A DNA stretch of 60,465 bases from Lactobacillaceae bacterium (GTDB taxonomy: Bacteria > Bacillota > Bacilli > Lactobacillales > Lactobacillaceae), in assembly GCA_031289615.1 (NCBI GenBank), contig JAITPD010000029.1, positions 1-60,465 of the forward strand. The letters run 5' to 3'. The translations under genes and the position numbers were made by a program. The stretch's first letter is position 1. Every line of letters begins with the position of its first letter. This document shows, in pieces, positions 42,576 to 51,788 of the stretch. Below the pieces are notes generated by a model. It made no database searches. It was not told the origin of the DNA and saw only the letters and a list, made by a program, of their open reading frames with translations.

Positions 42576-43325
42576 ATGCCACGTTATAGAGCTGTAATTT
42601 CATATGATGGAACTGATTTTTTAGGGTGGCAGGTTCAACCCGGTAAGCGGACGGTTCAAGGTGAATTGGAAAAAGCTGTGAATCAGATGGCTAAAAATCC
42701 AGCAGAGCATATTCGCGTGCAAGGTTCAGGACGAACTGATGCAGGAGTACATGCTCTGGGGCAGGTCGCACATTTTGATTTGCCGTTAGATATTAATCCT
42801 GAAGGTGTGCGCAAAGGCTTGGCGACCATGTTGCCGTTTGATATTGGAATTCAAAAAGTTGAAATTGTCGATGATAATTTTCATGCGCAATATAATGCTC
42901 ACACGAAAACATATCGTTATCGGCTTTCAAATCGAGATTTTCGAGATCCTTTCAAACGTAATTACACTGGACATTGGCCTCGTCGCTTAGATTTTGCGAA
43001 GATGGAGCAGGCAATTCCTGATTATCTGGGAGAACACGATTGGATTAGTTTTGCAGCTTCTGGTTTTCAGGCCAAAACAACGGTGCGTACAGTTACGCGT
43101 GCTACGATCGAAGAAGTCCCTGGCGAACAAGAAATTATTTTTGAATTTACAGGAACAGGATTTTTGTACAATCAAATCCGGATTATGGTGGGCGTATTAC
43201 TTGAAATTGGGATGGGGAGCCGGCCGGTTGATGACATTCCACGATTACTAGCGAGTCAGGATCGCCAACAAGCGCGGTTGACGGCACCAGCAAGTGGATT
43301 GTATTTGAAGTCAGTTGATTATTAA
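42576..43325 (+). CDS. truA: tRNA pseudouridine(38-40) synthase
   Basis: 249-residue pseudouridine synthase acting on the tRNA anticodon arm. The catalytic aspartate is D55 in GSGRTDAGVHA. ISYDGTDFLGWQVQP at the N terminus and FTGTGFLYNQIRIMVG later are family signatures. AGGAGGGAG precedes ATG 42576. It follows ecfT by 24 bases, the usual position in Lactobacillales, and ends the operon at the terminator at 43334. Confidence 0.95.
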   Translation: MPRYRAVISYDGTDFLGWQVQPGKRTVQGELEKAVNQMAKNPAEHIRVQGSGRTDAGVHALGQVAHFDLPLDINPEGVRKGLATMLPFDIGIQKVEIVDDNFHAQYNAHTKTYRYRLSNRDFRDPFKRNYTGHWPRRLDFAKMEQAIPDYLGEHDWISFAASGFQAKTTVRTVTRATIEEVPGEQEIIFEFTGTGFLYNQIRIMVGVLLEIGMGSRPVDDIPRLLASQDRQQARLTAPASGLYLKSVDY

Positions 43326-43333
43326 TTATGGAT

Positions 43334-43362
43334 AGGTCTCTGCATGGATGAGGCCTTTTTTG
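43334..43362 (+). terminator. Terminator of the ecf-truA operon
   Basis: AGGTCTC pairs with GAGGCCT, followed by a T-run. Confidence 0.85.
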
Positions 43363-43371
43363 TTAATCATA

Positions 43372-43400
43372 TTGATTGAACTTCAGCAACGTGATACAAT
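43372..43400 (+). promoter_or_regulatory. Promoter of the SRP RNA
   Basis: TTGATT (43372-43377), 17-base spacer, TACAAT (43395-43400) with an upstream TGA extending the -10. Confidence 0.75.
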
Positions 43401-43415
43401 ATAAGACGTCGAAAG

Positions 43416-43494
43416 ACAAAGGCAAGTGTGCACTTCGAACCGTGTCAGGGTCGGAAGGCAGCAGCACTAAGGAGATCGTATACTGTGCCTTAGA
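43416..43494 (+). ncRNA. ffs: Signal recognition particle RNA (4.5S type)
   Basis: The SRP domain IV core GTCAGGGTCGGAAGGCAGCAG contains the GGAA tetraloop and the asymmetric AGCAG loop bound by Ffh. Flanking bases AAGGCA (43419-43424) and TGCCTT (43486-43491) close the rod. No Alu domain is seen, so it is the short form. Its place just upstream of dnaX is common in Firmicutes. Exact ends are estimates. Confidence 0.92.
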
Positions 43495-43506
43495 TTGAAT
43501 TTTAGA

Positions 43507-43545
43507 AACGTTGATTAACAGTTTGGTCTGTTGGTCGGCGTTTTA
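43507..43545 (+). terminator. Terminator of the SRP RNA
   Basis: AACGTTGATTAACAG pairs over 15 bases with CTGTTGGTCGGCGTT, with four G-T pairs, then TTTTATTG. Confidence 0.8.
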
Positions 43546-43692
43546 TTGTTTTGTAGCGTTATATCTAGGATTTAAAACAATTTTTATCGAATTAAATCCA
43601 TATCTGTTTGCCCCATTTTTTGGTAAGATAGAAGTAAGATTATTAAATAATTAAAGTAAAACGATTAACCCCATCGAAAGGAGGACACCTAC

Positions 43693-45510
43693 ATGGCTTA
43701 TCAAGCATTATATCGGACGTGGCGTCCACAAACATTTGGCGACATGGTTGGGCAAGAGGTCGTAACACGAACTTTAAGAAACGCACTTGTGACGGAACAA
43801 ATCTCGCATGCGTATCTCTTCACTGGTCCCCGTGGAACTGGAAAAACTTCAGCTGCCAAGATTTTTGCAAAAGCTGTGAACTGTCTTCATCCAATCGATG
43901 GTGAACCGGATGGAACGTGTGAAATTTGCCAGGCGGCCGACAATGGAACGCTGGGAGATATTATTGAGCTTGATGCAGCCTCAAACAACGGGGTTGATGA
44001 AATTCGTGAGATTCGTGAAGATGTGAACTACGCACCAACGCTGGGTAAGTATAAGGTTTATATCATTGACGAGGTCCACATGCTTTCAACGGGTGCTTTT
44101 AATGCACTTCTTAAAACTTTGGAGGAACCGCCTGCCAATGTTATTTTTATCCTTGCAACGACGGAACCACAAAAAATTCCGGCAACAATTATTTCTCGAA
44201 CTCAGCGTTTTGATTTTCGCCGAATTGACGCAAAAGATGCGTACGAGCGAATGATTTATATTTTGCAAGAGCGCGGAAATACTTACGATGAAAATGCTGT
44301 GCGGGTGATTGCAAATGCAGCTGATGGTGGAATGCGTGATGCATTAAGTATTTTGGATCAGGCATTATCATTTGGCAATGGCGAGGTCACACTTGAAAAT
44401 TCCCTTTTAGTCACTGGATCTGTAACGCAGACTTTGCTGGGAGAATATGTTTCAGCTGTCGTTCATCAAGAATCAAAGACAGCACTGGCTAAGCTTTCAG
44501 AAGTATTGACGGCTGGAAAAGATGCCGGTCGCTTTATCGAAGACTTGATTAGCTATGCTCGCGATCTATTGTTAAGTAGTGAAGCACCTGAGCTGATTTC
44601 ACTTGTCCCTGATGAAAATTTTAATACTTTGGCAAAAGAGCAAGATCCAACGATTTGGTACAACATGATTGATACGTTGAATGAAACGCAACAGCAATTA
44701 CGTTTTACAAATCGGCCAAGTATTTATCTGGAAGTTCTGACTGTGAAATTGAGTCAGCCTGCTCGTTCAATGGTGGTAGCACAAGTCGCACAGGCTGTGA
44801 CTGTGCAACATCCAAATAACCAAGCGCCAACCAGTGAAGTGGTTAACAAGCCACAAGTAGCTGCAGAAGTTCAACCAACACCAGTTCAAGCGGTAGAAGC
44901 AAGTTCACAGACGCCTGAACCTGTTGTGCAAGCTGCAGAGATTGAGACGGTAACTCGGCCAGCTGTTAATGAAGCGCCACAGGTTCGAGTTGCTGGAAAA
45001 GCTAGCACGGAGCCAAAAGACCTCTTTGTTGTATTGAATGAAGCAACCCGCGGAGATTTGAATCGCATTGTGGGAGTTTGGGCCGACATCATTGCAACAT
45101 TACCAATTTCGTTCCAGGCAATGTTGAATACTGCTAAGCCAATTGCAGCGTCACCAAATGGCATGGTTTTAGGATTTGATTTTGAAATTTTTAGAGACAA
45201 TACCAAGCGCAACCAAGAACTTGTCGACATTTTGACTGAAAAAGTTCGTGCGCTGACCAATGCTGCTAACGAACGGAAACTGGTTTTAATTACAAATGAA
45301 GATTGGCCAACTTTGCGCGGTGAATGGATTAATGTTCACAAGCAAGGGCAGCCTAATCAACCTGAAAAAGCAGCTGAACAGCAAAATGAAGTAGAACCGA
45401 TAGAAGCTGCGCTTGAAGAACCGCTTGAAGCAAATGTTGAACAATCACCAGTTGTGACAGAAGCCTTAGACTTATTTGGCAGCGAAATGGTCGAAGTTAG
45501 CCAAGATTAA
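43693..45510 (+). CDS. dnaX: DNA polymerase III subunits gamma/tau
   Basis: 605-residue clamp-loader ATPase. Walker A GPRGTGKT (45-52), a zinc module with Cys in NCLHPIDGEPDGTCEICQA, Walker B VYIIDEVHMLS and sensor SRTQRFDFRRI are present. Residues about 360-440 are a Pro/Gln/Val-rich linker before the tau-specific C-terminal domain. AAAGGAGG precedes the ATG. recR follows after 25 bases; the ybaB gene normally found between dnaX and recR is missing. Confidence 0.95.
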   Translation: MAYQALYRTWRPQTFGDMVGQEVVTRTLRNALVTEQISHAYLFTGPRGTGKTSAAKIFAKAVNCLHPIDGEPDGTCEICQAADNGTLGDIIELDAASNNGVDEIREIREDVNYAPTLGKYKVYIIDEVHMLSTGAFNALLKTLEEPPANVIFILATTEPQKIPATIISRTQRFDFRRIDAKDAYERMIYILQERGNTYDENAVRVIANAADGGMRDALSILDQALSFGNGEVTLENSLLVTGSVTQTLLGEYVSAVVHQESKTALAKLSEVLTAGKDAGRFIEDLISYARDLLLSSEAPELISLVPDENFNTLAKEQDPTIWYNMIDTLNETQQQLRFTNRPSIYLEVLTVKLSQPARSMVVAQVAQAVTVQHPNNQAPTSEVVNKPQVAAEVQPTPVQAVEASSQTPEPVVQAAEIETVTRPAVNEAPQVRVAGKASTEPKDLFVVLNEATRGDLNRIVGVWADIIATLPISFQAMLNTAKPIAASPNGMVLGFDFEIFRDNTKRNQELVDILTEKVRALTNAANERKLVLITNEDWPTLRGEWINVHKQGQPNQPEKAAEQQNEVEPIEAALEEPLEANVEQSPVVTEALDLFGSEMVEVSQD

Positions 45511-45535
45511 CATGAACTTATGAAAGGAGCGCCGA

Positions 45536-46135
45536 ATGCAGTATCCAGAACCAATTGCACGTTTGATTGATAGTTATACTAAGTTGCCCGGAATTGGGAT
45601 TAAAACTGCTACCCGGCTAGCTTTTCACACGATTGATATGCAAGAAGAAGACGTGACTGGCTTTGCTCAATCATTGATTTCTGCTAAACGTGATTTAACT
45701 TTTTGTAGTATCTGTGGCAATTTAACCGAGAGCGATCCATGTGTGATTTGTAGCGATCCATCGCGGGACCAAACAACGGTCTTGGTGGTTGAAGAAGTCA
45801 AAGATTTAATGGCGATTGAAAATACCAACGAATTCCGCGGATTGTACCACGTGTTGCATGGCGTTTTGTCACCGCTAGCTGGTAAGGGACCTGATGATAT
45901 TAATATTGAGTCACTGGTTGTCCGTTTGCAAAAGCATGAAGAAATTCAAGAAGTCATTGTTGGAACCAACGCAAACGCAGAGGGTGAGGCAACGGCGATG
46001 TATCTGAGCCGGTTGTTGAAGCCAGCCGGAATCAATGTTTCACGTTTGGCGACCGGTTTGGCAGTGGGAAGCGACATTGATTATGCGGATGAAATTACGC
46101 TGATTAAATCAGTTGAGGGAAGGACGAAAATGTGA
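45536..46135 (+). CDS. recR: Recombination protein RecR
   Basis: 199-residue DNA-binding ring protein that loads RecA with RecF/RecO. It has an N-terminal helix-hairpin-helix ([15 protein letters not shown]), a zinc finger C57-C60-C69-C72 and a Toprim domain from about residue 80 ([15 protein letters not shown]). GAAAGGAG precedes the ATG. Its stop TGA overlaps the next start (TGATG), so yaaL is translationally coupled. Confidence 0.95.
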   Translation: MQYPEPIARLIDSYTKLPGIGIKTATRLAFHTIDMQEEDVTGFAQSLISAKRDLTFCSICGNLTESDPCVICSDPSRDQTTVLVVEEVKDLMAIENTNEFRGLYHVLHGVLSPLAGKGPDDINIESLVVRLQKHEEIQEVIVGTNANAEGEATAMYLSRLLKPAGINVSRLATGLAVGSDIDYADEITLIKSVEGRTKM

Positions 46136-46392
46136 TGTTTGACTTTATGAAACGACCAAAACTGGATCGGCACGAATACAATCAACGCTTAATTGATGCG
46201 ATTGATGAAGCAAAGTTTGATTTTGAGAAAGCCAAGATGTCTGAAGAAGCGCTTTTTGAAAGCAATCTTGATCCACGTTGGATTAAGGCCCAAACAGCAT
46301 TTTCTAAGCAAAAATATTTTTTCTTGTTGCGAGCATCTCGGCAACGTGAAATGCGAGGACACTGGCAGAGCGCATTTACTAGGCCAGAATAG
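46135..46392 (+). CDS. YaaL-like DUF2508 protein
   Basis: 85-residue, charged, probably helical protein (KRPKLDRHEYNQRLIDAIDEAKFDFEKAK, then LDPRWIKAQTAFSKQKYFFLLRASRQREMRGHW). It matches the small YaaL/DUF2508 family found between recR and tmk in Firmicutes; function unknown. The ATG overlaps the recR stop by one base and GAGGGAAGG lies within recR. A GTG one codon earlier is possible. Confidence 0.8.
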   Translation: MFDFMKRPKLDRHEYNQRLIDAIDEAKFDFEKAKMSEEALFESNLDPRWIKAQTAFSKQKYFFLLRASRQREMRGHWQSAFTRPE

Positions 46393-46442
46393 TAGCATGT
46401 TATAGTGATAAAAATCGTGAAAGTGTTAGGAGAACAAGCCAA

Positions 46443-47087
46443 ATGATGGGGAAATTTATTAGTTTTGAAGGGCCGGATGGGGCTGGTAAAACAAGTGTCT
46501 TAAACGCGATTGTAGAAAAGTTGCAGGCCATCTATGGGGATCAGCTATTGTTGACACGCGAACCGGGCGGAACTGGCAATGTCGTCGCCGAAGCAATTCG
46601 TGATTTGGTGTTGAGCCCTGATTATCCTGCGATGGATCCGCGAACTGAAGCGTTACTTATTGCTGCATCACGACGCGAACATCTCCAAAAAACAATTAAG
46701 CCGGCAGTTGCAGAAGGTAAGCTAGTGATTTCGGATCGTTACGTGGATAGTTCGATTGCATATCAAGGAGCTGGTCGCGAAATTGGCTTTGAAGAAGTGC
46801 TAGCGATTAATCAGTTTGCGATTGAAGATTTTTGGCCTGATAGGACGATTTATTTAAATATTCGCCCAGAAGTTGGATTGCAAAGAATTAAAACAACGCG
46901 GACAGACGAGATCAACCGGCTGGACATGGATCCGCTGGAGTTTCATCAACGAGTTAGTGCTGGATATCACCGCTTAGCTGAAATGGCGCCAAAACGAATT
47001 GCAATGGTTGACGCTGAACAGCCCTTAGAACAAGTGATTGTAGACGCTTGGGATATTTTAAAAGATGAATTAAAACTGGAGGACTAA
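46443..47087 (+). CDS. tmk: Thymidylate kinase
   Basis: 214-residue dTMP kinase. P-loop GPDGAGKT (10-17), the DRX motif SDRYVDSSIAYQGAGR and the TREPGGT substrate segment are intact. Two ATGs (46443, 46446) are equally placed after AGGAG. It belongs to the dnaX-recR-yaaL-tmk-darA-holB-rsmI block and is followed by darA after 4 bases. Confidence 0.94.
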   Translation: MMGKFISFEGPDGAGKTSVLNAIVEKLQAIYGDQLLLTREPGGTGNVVAEAIRDLVLSPDYPAMDPRTEALLIAASRREHLQKTIKPAVAEGKLVISDRYVDSSIAYQGAGREIGFEEVLAINQFAIEDFWPDRTIYLNIRPEVGLQRIKTTRTDEINRLDMDPLEFHQRVSAGYHRLAEMAPKRIAMVDAEQPLEQVIVDAWDILKDELKLED

Positions 47088-47091
47088 GCTT

Positions 47092-47421
47092 ATGAAAATG
47101 GTAATGGCCATTGTTCAAGATAAGGACGCAAATAAATTAGGTTCTGAATTTGTTAAGCACGAGATTCAAGCAACTCGGACCGCTACATCAGGAGGATTTT
47201 TGCGTTCTGGGAATACAACTTTCCTGGTTGGTGTAGAAGACGAACGGGTTGAAGAAGTTTTGGATATTATTAGAACGACGGCACATGCCCGCAAGCAATT
47301 TATGACACCAGCTGCCAGCCTTGATTTGTCAATGGAAGCAACGTCAGCAATGCCGCTGGAAGTCCAAATCGGTGGAGCAACAGTCTTTATTCAAAATATT
47401 GAGCAGTTCCATCAGTTTTAA
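47092..47421 (+). CDS. darA: Cyclic di-AMP receptor, PII-like (DarA/PstA)
   Basis: 109-residue PII-like trimeric protein that binds cyclic di-AMP. The family signature ATRTATSGGFLRSGNTTFLVGVED contains the ligand-binding T-loop region. Length and position between tmk and holB match YaaQ/DarA. CTGGAGG precedes the ATG. Its downstream role is not established for the family in general. Repeat C copy 1 starts 4 bases after its stop. Confidence 0.93.
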   Translation: MKMVMAIVQDKDANKLGSEFVKHEIQATRTATSGGFLRSGNTTFLVGVEDERVEEVLDIIRTTAHARKQFMTPAASLDLSMEATSAMPLEVQIGGATVFIQNIEQFHQF

Positions 47422-47424
47422 AAC

Positions 47425-47537
47425 AGAGCATGAAGGAACGGTTTTGTGTGAAGCGCGATGATAAGTGAAGTTCTTAGAATCGACTGGTTCAAAGTTCCGT
47501 AAGGCGTTTAAAACAGAGCATTAAGGAACGCTTTTGC
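47425..47537 (+). repeat. Repeat C, copy 1
   Basis: Two direct repeats of AGAGCATKAAGGAACGSTTTTG (starting 47425 and 47515) flank a core of about 68 bases that contains GATGATAAGTGAAG, TTCTTAGAATCG, GTTCAAAG and GTAAGGCGTTT. The core is largely identical to 51390-51453. It fills the darA-holB gap. A hairpin TTTTGCG/CGCAAAA follows at 47532-47550. Confidence 0.75.
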
Positions 47538-47575
47538 GGGCAACGCAAAATATTGAAAAGAAAGTGTGACGTGCG

Positions 47576-48586
47576 ATGACCCCAGCTGAATTAATTCAAC
47601 AAGTTAACACGCAACAACCTGAGCTGGTTGGGCGTTTTAAACAGGCAGTGTCGAGTCAGCAATTGGCGCACGCTTTTTTGTTTACTGGTCCAAAAGGGCA
47701 TGGGCAGGCTTTGTTGGCTGATTGGTTGGCAATGCGCTTGATGTGTGAAACCCCGACAGCTGATGGAGAGCCTGATGGAACTTGTTCGCAGTGTCTTCGG
47801 ATTGCTGCACACGAGCACCCAGATGTAATTGAGATTGAGCCGGATGGGAATTCAATTAAGATTGAACAAATTCGTTATTTGCGAGATGAATTTACTAAAA
47901 CAGCAGTTGAAGGCACGCAGAAAATTTTTATCATCGAAGCGGCCGATACGATGACTGACAGTGCTGCGAACGGACTGCTTAAATTTATCGAGGAACCGGT
48001 TGGACAGCAAACGGCAATTTTGATGGCTGAGAATCGGCAACAAATTTTACCAACGATTATTTCACGGACTCAAGTGGTTGATTTTCACGAAATTGCACCA
48101 GAAGATTATTTGAAATCATTGGCAGTGCTCGGATATGATGCTTCGATGACCGACTTGGTAGCTCAGTTAACTGATAGCGTAACAACTGCAGCGGAATGGT
48201 TGGAAGATGATTGGTTTGTGAATGCCAGAAACGTTGCGGCTGAGCTAGTGGATAAAATGGTCAAGTTAGATCCACAAGCGTTTAACTTGGTTCAAACCGC
48301 AGTAATGCCGCTCGCGACCAATCGCAACCAATCGCAAGTCTGGCTCCGGTTGATTGCAGAAGGCTGGCGCGACATTTTATTATTGGCTCATCATGATATT
48401 CAAGCGCCACGTTTTCCAGAGGCACAACAATGGGTGAAGTTAGTTGAAAAGGTTGATTTAGAGCGATTGTTAAAAGTGCAAGAGATTTTATTGCGCGCGC
48501 CTCAAATGTTGGGATTAAATATCAGTTTACAAACAACGCTTGAGACGACCATTTTACAAAGTCAATTTGAGTTAGCGGGGAATTAA
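47576..48586 (+). CDS. holB: DNA polymerase III subunit delta'
   Basis: 336-residue clamp-loader subunit. The P-loop position reads FTGPKGHGQALL, lacking GKS, as expected for the ATPase-dead delta'. The zinc module MCETPTADGEPDGTCSQC and SRTQVVDFHEI sensor region are present. AAGAAAGTGTGACGTGCG upstream gives only a moderate ribosome binding site. rsmI begins one base after the stop; the yabA gene usual at this spot is missing. Confidence 0.92.
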   Translation: MTPAELIQQVNTQQPELVGRFKQAVSSQQLAHAFLFTGPKGHGQALLADWLAMRLMCETPTADGEPDGTCSQCLRIAAHEHPDVIEIEPDGNSIKIEQIRYLRDEFTKTAVEGTQKIFIIEAADTMTDSAANGLLKFIEEPVGQQTAILMAENRQQILPTIISRTQVVDFHEIAPEDYLKSLAVLGYDASMTDLVAQLTDSVTTAAEWLEDDWFVNARNVAAELVDKMVKLDPQAFNLVQTAVMPLATNRNQSQVWLRLIAEGWRDILLLAHHDIQAPRFPEAQQWVKLVEKVDLERLLKVQEILLRAPQMLGLNISLQTTLETTILQSQFELAGN

Positions 48587-48587
48587 G

Positions 48588-49463
48588 ATGCAAGCACAAA
48601 AAAGTTTTCAGGCTCATGCGACAGGCACGCTATACTTAGTCCCAACGCCGATTGGTAACTTGGGTGATATGACGCAACGCTCGATTGAGACTTTGCAGGA
48701 AGTTAATTTAATTGCAGCTGAAGATACGCGGCACACTGCACAATTACTGAACCAATTTGAAATTACGACAAAACAAATTTCATTTCACGAGCACAACAAA
48801 GAAATGCGGATTCCAGAATTGATTACACGGCTCCAGGAAGGGACGAATATTGCTCAGGTTTCTGATGCGGGAATGCCTTCGATTTCAGATCCTGGTCATG
48901 AACTGGTCAAGGCTGCAATTTTAGCCGATATTCCGGTTGTATCAATTCCGGGCGCTTCTGCTGGAATTACAGCGCTGATTGCATCTGGCCTTGCACCACA
49001 ACCGTTCACATTTTACGGTTTCTTGCAACGAAAGCCTAAAGAGCAGATTGCGGAGTTAGAAAATTTAGCTCAACATACCGAAACCATGATTTTCTATGAG
49101 GCGCCGCACCGTTTGGCTAAGACGTTGGCGAATGTGGCAAAGGTGCTTGGTCCAGAACGGCAAATCGTCTTGGCGCGTGAGTTAACCAAGCGCTATGAAG
49201 AGTTCTTACGCGGGGCAGCCGGTGAGTTGGCAGAGTGGGCAACCAGCAATGAAATCCGGGGCGAATTCGTAATACTCATTGATGGAGCCGTGCCAAATTC
49301 AAATGCAAACGAAGATGACGACCCTCTGGCAGAGTTAACACCGTTGGAAGCAGTCGCAGCTTTGGTTGAAAACGGGATGAAGACAACAGCTGCAGTTAAA
49401 AAGATTGCCAAAGAACGCGAACTTGATAGGCAAAAATTGTATTTGGAATTCCAAGGATTGTAA
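48588..49463 (+). CDS. rsmI: 16S rRNA (cytidine1402-2'-O)-methyltransferase
   Basis: 291-residue tetrapyrrole-methylase-fold enzyme that methylates C1402 in the ribosomal P site. LYLVPTPIGNLGDMTQRSIE, AEDTRHTAQLL, SDAGMPSISDPGHELV and SIPGASAGITALIASGL are family motifs. A short helical C-terminal domain (from about 240) is present. One base after holB, hence coupled. Confidence 0.95.
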   Translation: MQAQKSFQAHATGTLYLVPTPIGNLGDMTQRSIETLQEVNLIAAEDTRHTAQLLNQFEITTKQISFHEHNKEMRIPELITRLQEGTNIAQVSDAGMPSISDPGHELVKAAILADIPVVSIPGASAGITALIASGLAPQPFTFYGFLQRKPKEQIAELENLAQHTETMIFYEAPHRLAKTLANVAKVLGPERQIVLARELTKRYEEFLRGAAGELAEWATSNEIRGEFVILIDGAVPNSNANEDDDPLAELTPLEAVAALVENGMKTTAAVKKIAKERELDRQKLYLEFQGL

Positions 49464-49508
49464 GAAAGGAACGGGGCACTTTTAGAAATAGTGCTGTGGC
49501 TAACTAGC

Positions 49509-50246
49509 ATGAAAGTTTATGAAATTAAACATGAAATTTTGTATTTTGAAGGCGATATGACTGGTAAATTAAGCCTGCCAAATATCTTGAACTTGGCAAT
49601 TTTGAGTTCGACGGAGCAGTCAATTGCGTATGAAGTTGGTCCTGATTTTACGCATGACTTGGGATTAGGCTGGATTATCTTGCAGCATATCTTGGAGATC
49701 AAGCGCCGCCCGTCAATTGGCGAAACGGTGACAGTTAAAACATATGCGAAAGAAGTTAATCCGTTCTTTTGCAAGCGTGAGTATATTTTTGTGGATGCGG
49801 ATGATAATGAAATTGTGAAAATCGACACGCTTTATGCCATGATCGATATGGAAAAGCGCAAGATGGCTCGGATTCCAGATGGGATTGCCCAAAAGTTTGA
49901 TCCGATTCTAGTGAAAAAGATTGCCCGTCAACCTGCCCCAGATTCAATTGCTCCAGATGAACAGCTTTTGCGGAGTCAAGACTATCGTGTGCGCTTTACA
50001 GATATTGATTCAAATCAGCATGTGAATAATTCTAAGTATCTCAACTGGACGCAGGATGTGCTGGGGCCTGAATTCTTGTTGAGCCATGAACCAAGTCATG
50101 TGAATATTAAGTTTGAGCATGAGGTTCGGCTAGGAGATACAGTTGATTCAAAGGTAATAGTGACAGGCAATGCAACGCGTCATCAGATTTCGTCGGGAGC
50201 TAATTTGGCGGCCGAGGCTTCGATTGATTGGACGACTAATGCCTAG
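49509..50246 (+). CDS. Acyl-ACP thioesterase
   Basis: 245-residue double hot-dog enzyme that releases fatty acids from acyl carrier protein. The N-terminal half has YFEGDMTGKLSLPNILNLA and the second half DIDSNQHVNNSKYLNWTQDVL, the Asn-His catalytic region of the Fat family. The start is uncertain: the ORF opens with GTG at 49491, about 20 bases after AAAGGA, while ATG 49509 fits the family N terminus but has a weak ribosome binding site. It ends the replication gene block and precedes galE. Confidence 0.88.
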   Translation: MKVYEIKHEILYFEGDMTGKLSLPNILNLAILSSTEQSIAYEVGPDFTHDLGLGWIILQHILEIKRRPSIGETVTVKTYAKEVNPFFCKREYIFVDADDNEIVKIDTLYAMIDMEKRKMARIPDGIAQKFDPILVKKIARQPAPDSIAPDEQLLRSQDYRVRFTDIDSNQHVNNSKYLNWTQDVLGPEFLLSHEPSHVNIKFEHEVRLGDTVDSKVIVTGNATRHQISSGANLAAEASIDWTTNA

Positions 50247-50325
50247 AAGCTTATAATTAAGGTGTTTAGTAATTAACGTGCAACAGTAAATGATTGAAAG
50301 TGTTAAATTTTAAAGGAGAACCTAA

Positions 50326-51318
50326 ATGAGTACATTAGTATTAGGTGGAGCTGGTTATATTGGCTCACACATGGTTGATTTGTTGTTATCACAAGGACGT
50401 GAAGTGGTGGTAGTGGATAATTTGGCAACGGGTCATCGCCAAGCCGTTCCAGCACAAGTTCCTTTCTATGAAGTTGATATTCGTGATAAGAAAGCTTTGT
50501 CAGCAGTATTTGAGAAAGAAAACATCCAACAAGTCGTGCATTTTGCTGCATCATCAATCGTGCCGGAGTCAATGGCAGATCCGCTTAAGTATTTTGACAA
50601 CAACACTGCTGGAATGATCGCATTGTTGGAAGTCATGCTTGAACACAATGTGAAGCAAATCGTCTTTTCTTCAACGGCGGCAACTTATGGTGAGCCAGAA
50701 GAAAGCCCAATCAAAGAGACAACTCCGCAAAAGCCAATCAATCCTTATGGTCTTTCAAAGCTACAAATGGAACAAATTATGGCGTGGGCAGACAAGGCGT
50801 ATGATTTGAAGTGGGTAGCGTTGCGTTACTTCAACGTTGCCGGGGCGAAGGCTGACGGTTCAATTGGTGAAGATCATCCGACTGAAACGCATTTGGTGCC
50901 AATTATTTTGCAAACGGCATTGGGTCAGCGCAAAGAGATTATGATGTATGGGGATGACTATAATACTCCTGATGGCTTTAACGTTCGTGATTATGTGCAG
51001 GTGATGGATTTGGCTGACGCGCACATCTTGGCTTTGGATTATTTGGCTAAGGGTAATGAATCAAACCAGTTCAACCTTGGGACAGCCAATGGTTATTCTG
51101 TGAAGCAAATGGTTGAAGCTGCGCGTGAGGCTACTGGAAAAGAAATTCCAGCTAAGATTGGGCCTCGCCGTGCCGGAGATCCGGATTCATTGGTGGCTGA
51201 TTCAACAAAGGCGCGTGAAGTGCTTGGTTGGGCGCCTAAGTACGAATCTGTGCAAGAAATTATTAAGACGGCTTGGACGTGGCATCAAACGCATCCAAAT
51301 GGCTATGAAGATAAATAG
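50326..51318 (+). CDS. galE: UDP-glucose 4-epimerase
   Basis: 330-residue short-chain dehydrogenase-fold epimerase interconverting UDP-glucose and UDP-galactose. The NAD motif is GGAGYIGSH (7-15), catalytic residues are S116-T117 and Y141-x3-K145 (YGLSK), and the [17 protein letters not shown] end region is typical. AAAGGAG precedes the ATG. It has no other galactose genes near, so it probably serves polysaccharide or teichoic acid synthesis. The stop codon lies at the beginning of repeat C copy 2. Confidence 0.95.
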   Translation: MSTLVLGGAGYIGSHMVDLLLSQGREVVVVDNLATGHRQAVPAQVPFYEVDIRDKKALSAVFEKENIQQVVHFAASSIVPESMADPLKYFDNNTAGMIALLEVMLEHNVKQIVFSSTAATYGEPEESPIKETTPQKPINPYGLSKLQMEQIMAWADKAYDLKWVALRYFNVAGAKADGSIGEDHPTETHLVPIILQTALGQRKEIMMYGDDYNTPDGFNVRDYVQVMDLADAHILALDYLAKGNESNQFNLGTANGYSVKQMVEAAREATGKEIPAKIGPRRAGDPDSLVADSTKAREVLGWAPKYESVQEIIKTAWTWHQTHPNGYEDK

Positions 51319-51477
51319 AGCATGTAATATCGGTTTTGAGCAACGCGAAAAATTGAACTGACGAGATAAGGATATTATGTTCATTAAGTGAAACGTGATG
51401 ATAAGTAATCTTCTTAGAATCGCTTAGTTCAAAGATATGTAAGGCGTTTGTGATAGAGCATGTAACAACGGTTTTGA
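51317..51477 (+). repeat. Repeat C, copy 2
   Basis: Starts within the galE stop codon. AGAGCATGTAAyAnCGGTTTTGA occurs at 51317 and 51455 as flanking direct repeats. The core at 51390-51453 (GTGAAACGTGATGATAAGTAA, TTCTTAGAATCG, GTTCAAAG, GTAAGGCGTTTG) is shared with copy 1. The left part holds about 48 extra bases compared with copy 1. Confidence 0.75.
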
Positions 51478-51491
51478 ATAATAGGTATAAG

Positions 51492-51531
51492 AAATGGTAG
51501 TTTTGCGAATTTGCAGAGCTATCATTTTTAT
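51492..51531 (+). terminator. Terminator downstream of galE
   Basis: AAATGGTAG pairs with CTATCATTT, with inner TGC/GCA pairing, followed by TTATT. Repeat C lies between galE and this terminator. Confidence 0.75.
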
Positions 51532-51671
51532 TCAGTGATTGTTTCTTATGCTAATTGGAATATTAAAATAAAACATGCGGTGTAGGGGGGTGTCTATATT
51601 TATAATAAACGGTTACATGCTGATTTAAAGGATTATATATTTGTGAATTCGAAATCCCACTAGCAAGCAGA

Positions 51672-51685
51672 TGGAAACGCTTACA
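51672..51685 (+). promoter_or_regulatory. cre-like box
   Basis: TGGAAACGCTTACA differs from TGWAANCGNTNWCA at one base. It ends 6 bases upstream of the -35 of the next gene, a position more often linked to CcpA activation than repression. Confidence 0.5.
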
Positions 51686-51691
51686 AAAAGT

Positions 51692-51720
51692 TTGATAAAA
51701 ATAAAATTATATACTATAAT
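51692..51720 (+). promoter_or_regulatory. Promoter of the secreted protein locus
   Basis: TTGATA (51692-51697), 17-base spacer, TATAAT (51715-51720). Confidence 0.75.
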
Positions 51721-51788
51721 GAACTTGTGGCATAGTTATGTTTAAAGCATTAAATGATTTTTTATATAATCATACGGAGGGGAATGTT

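Noticed and set aside
47480-47500. T-loop-like GGTTCAAAGTTCC in repeat C copy 1, suggesting a tRNA remnant
   Set aside because: No acceptor or anticodon stem pairs around it, and copy 2 does not keep the motif's second half.
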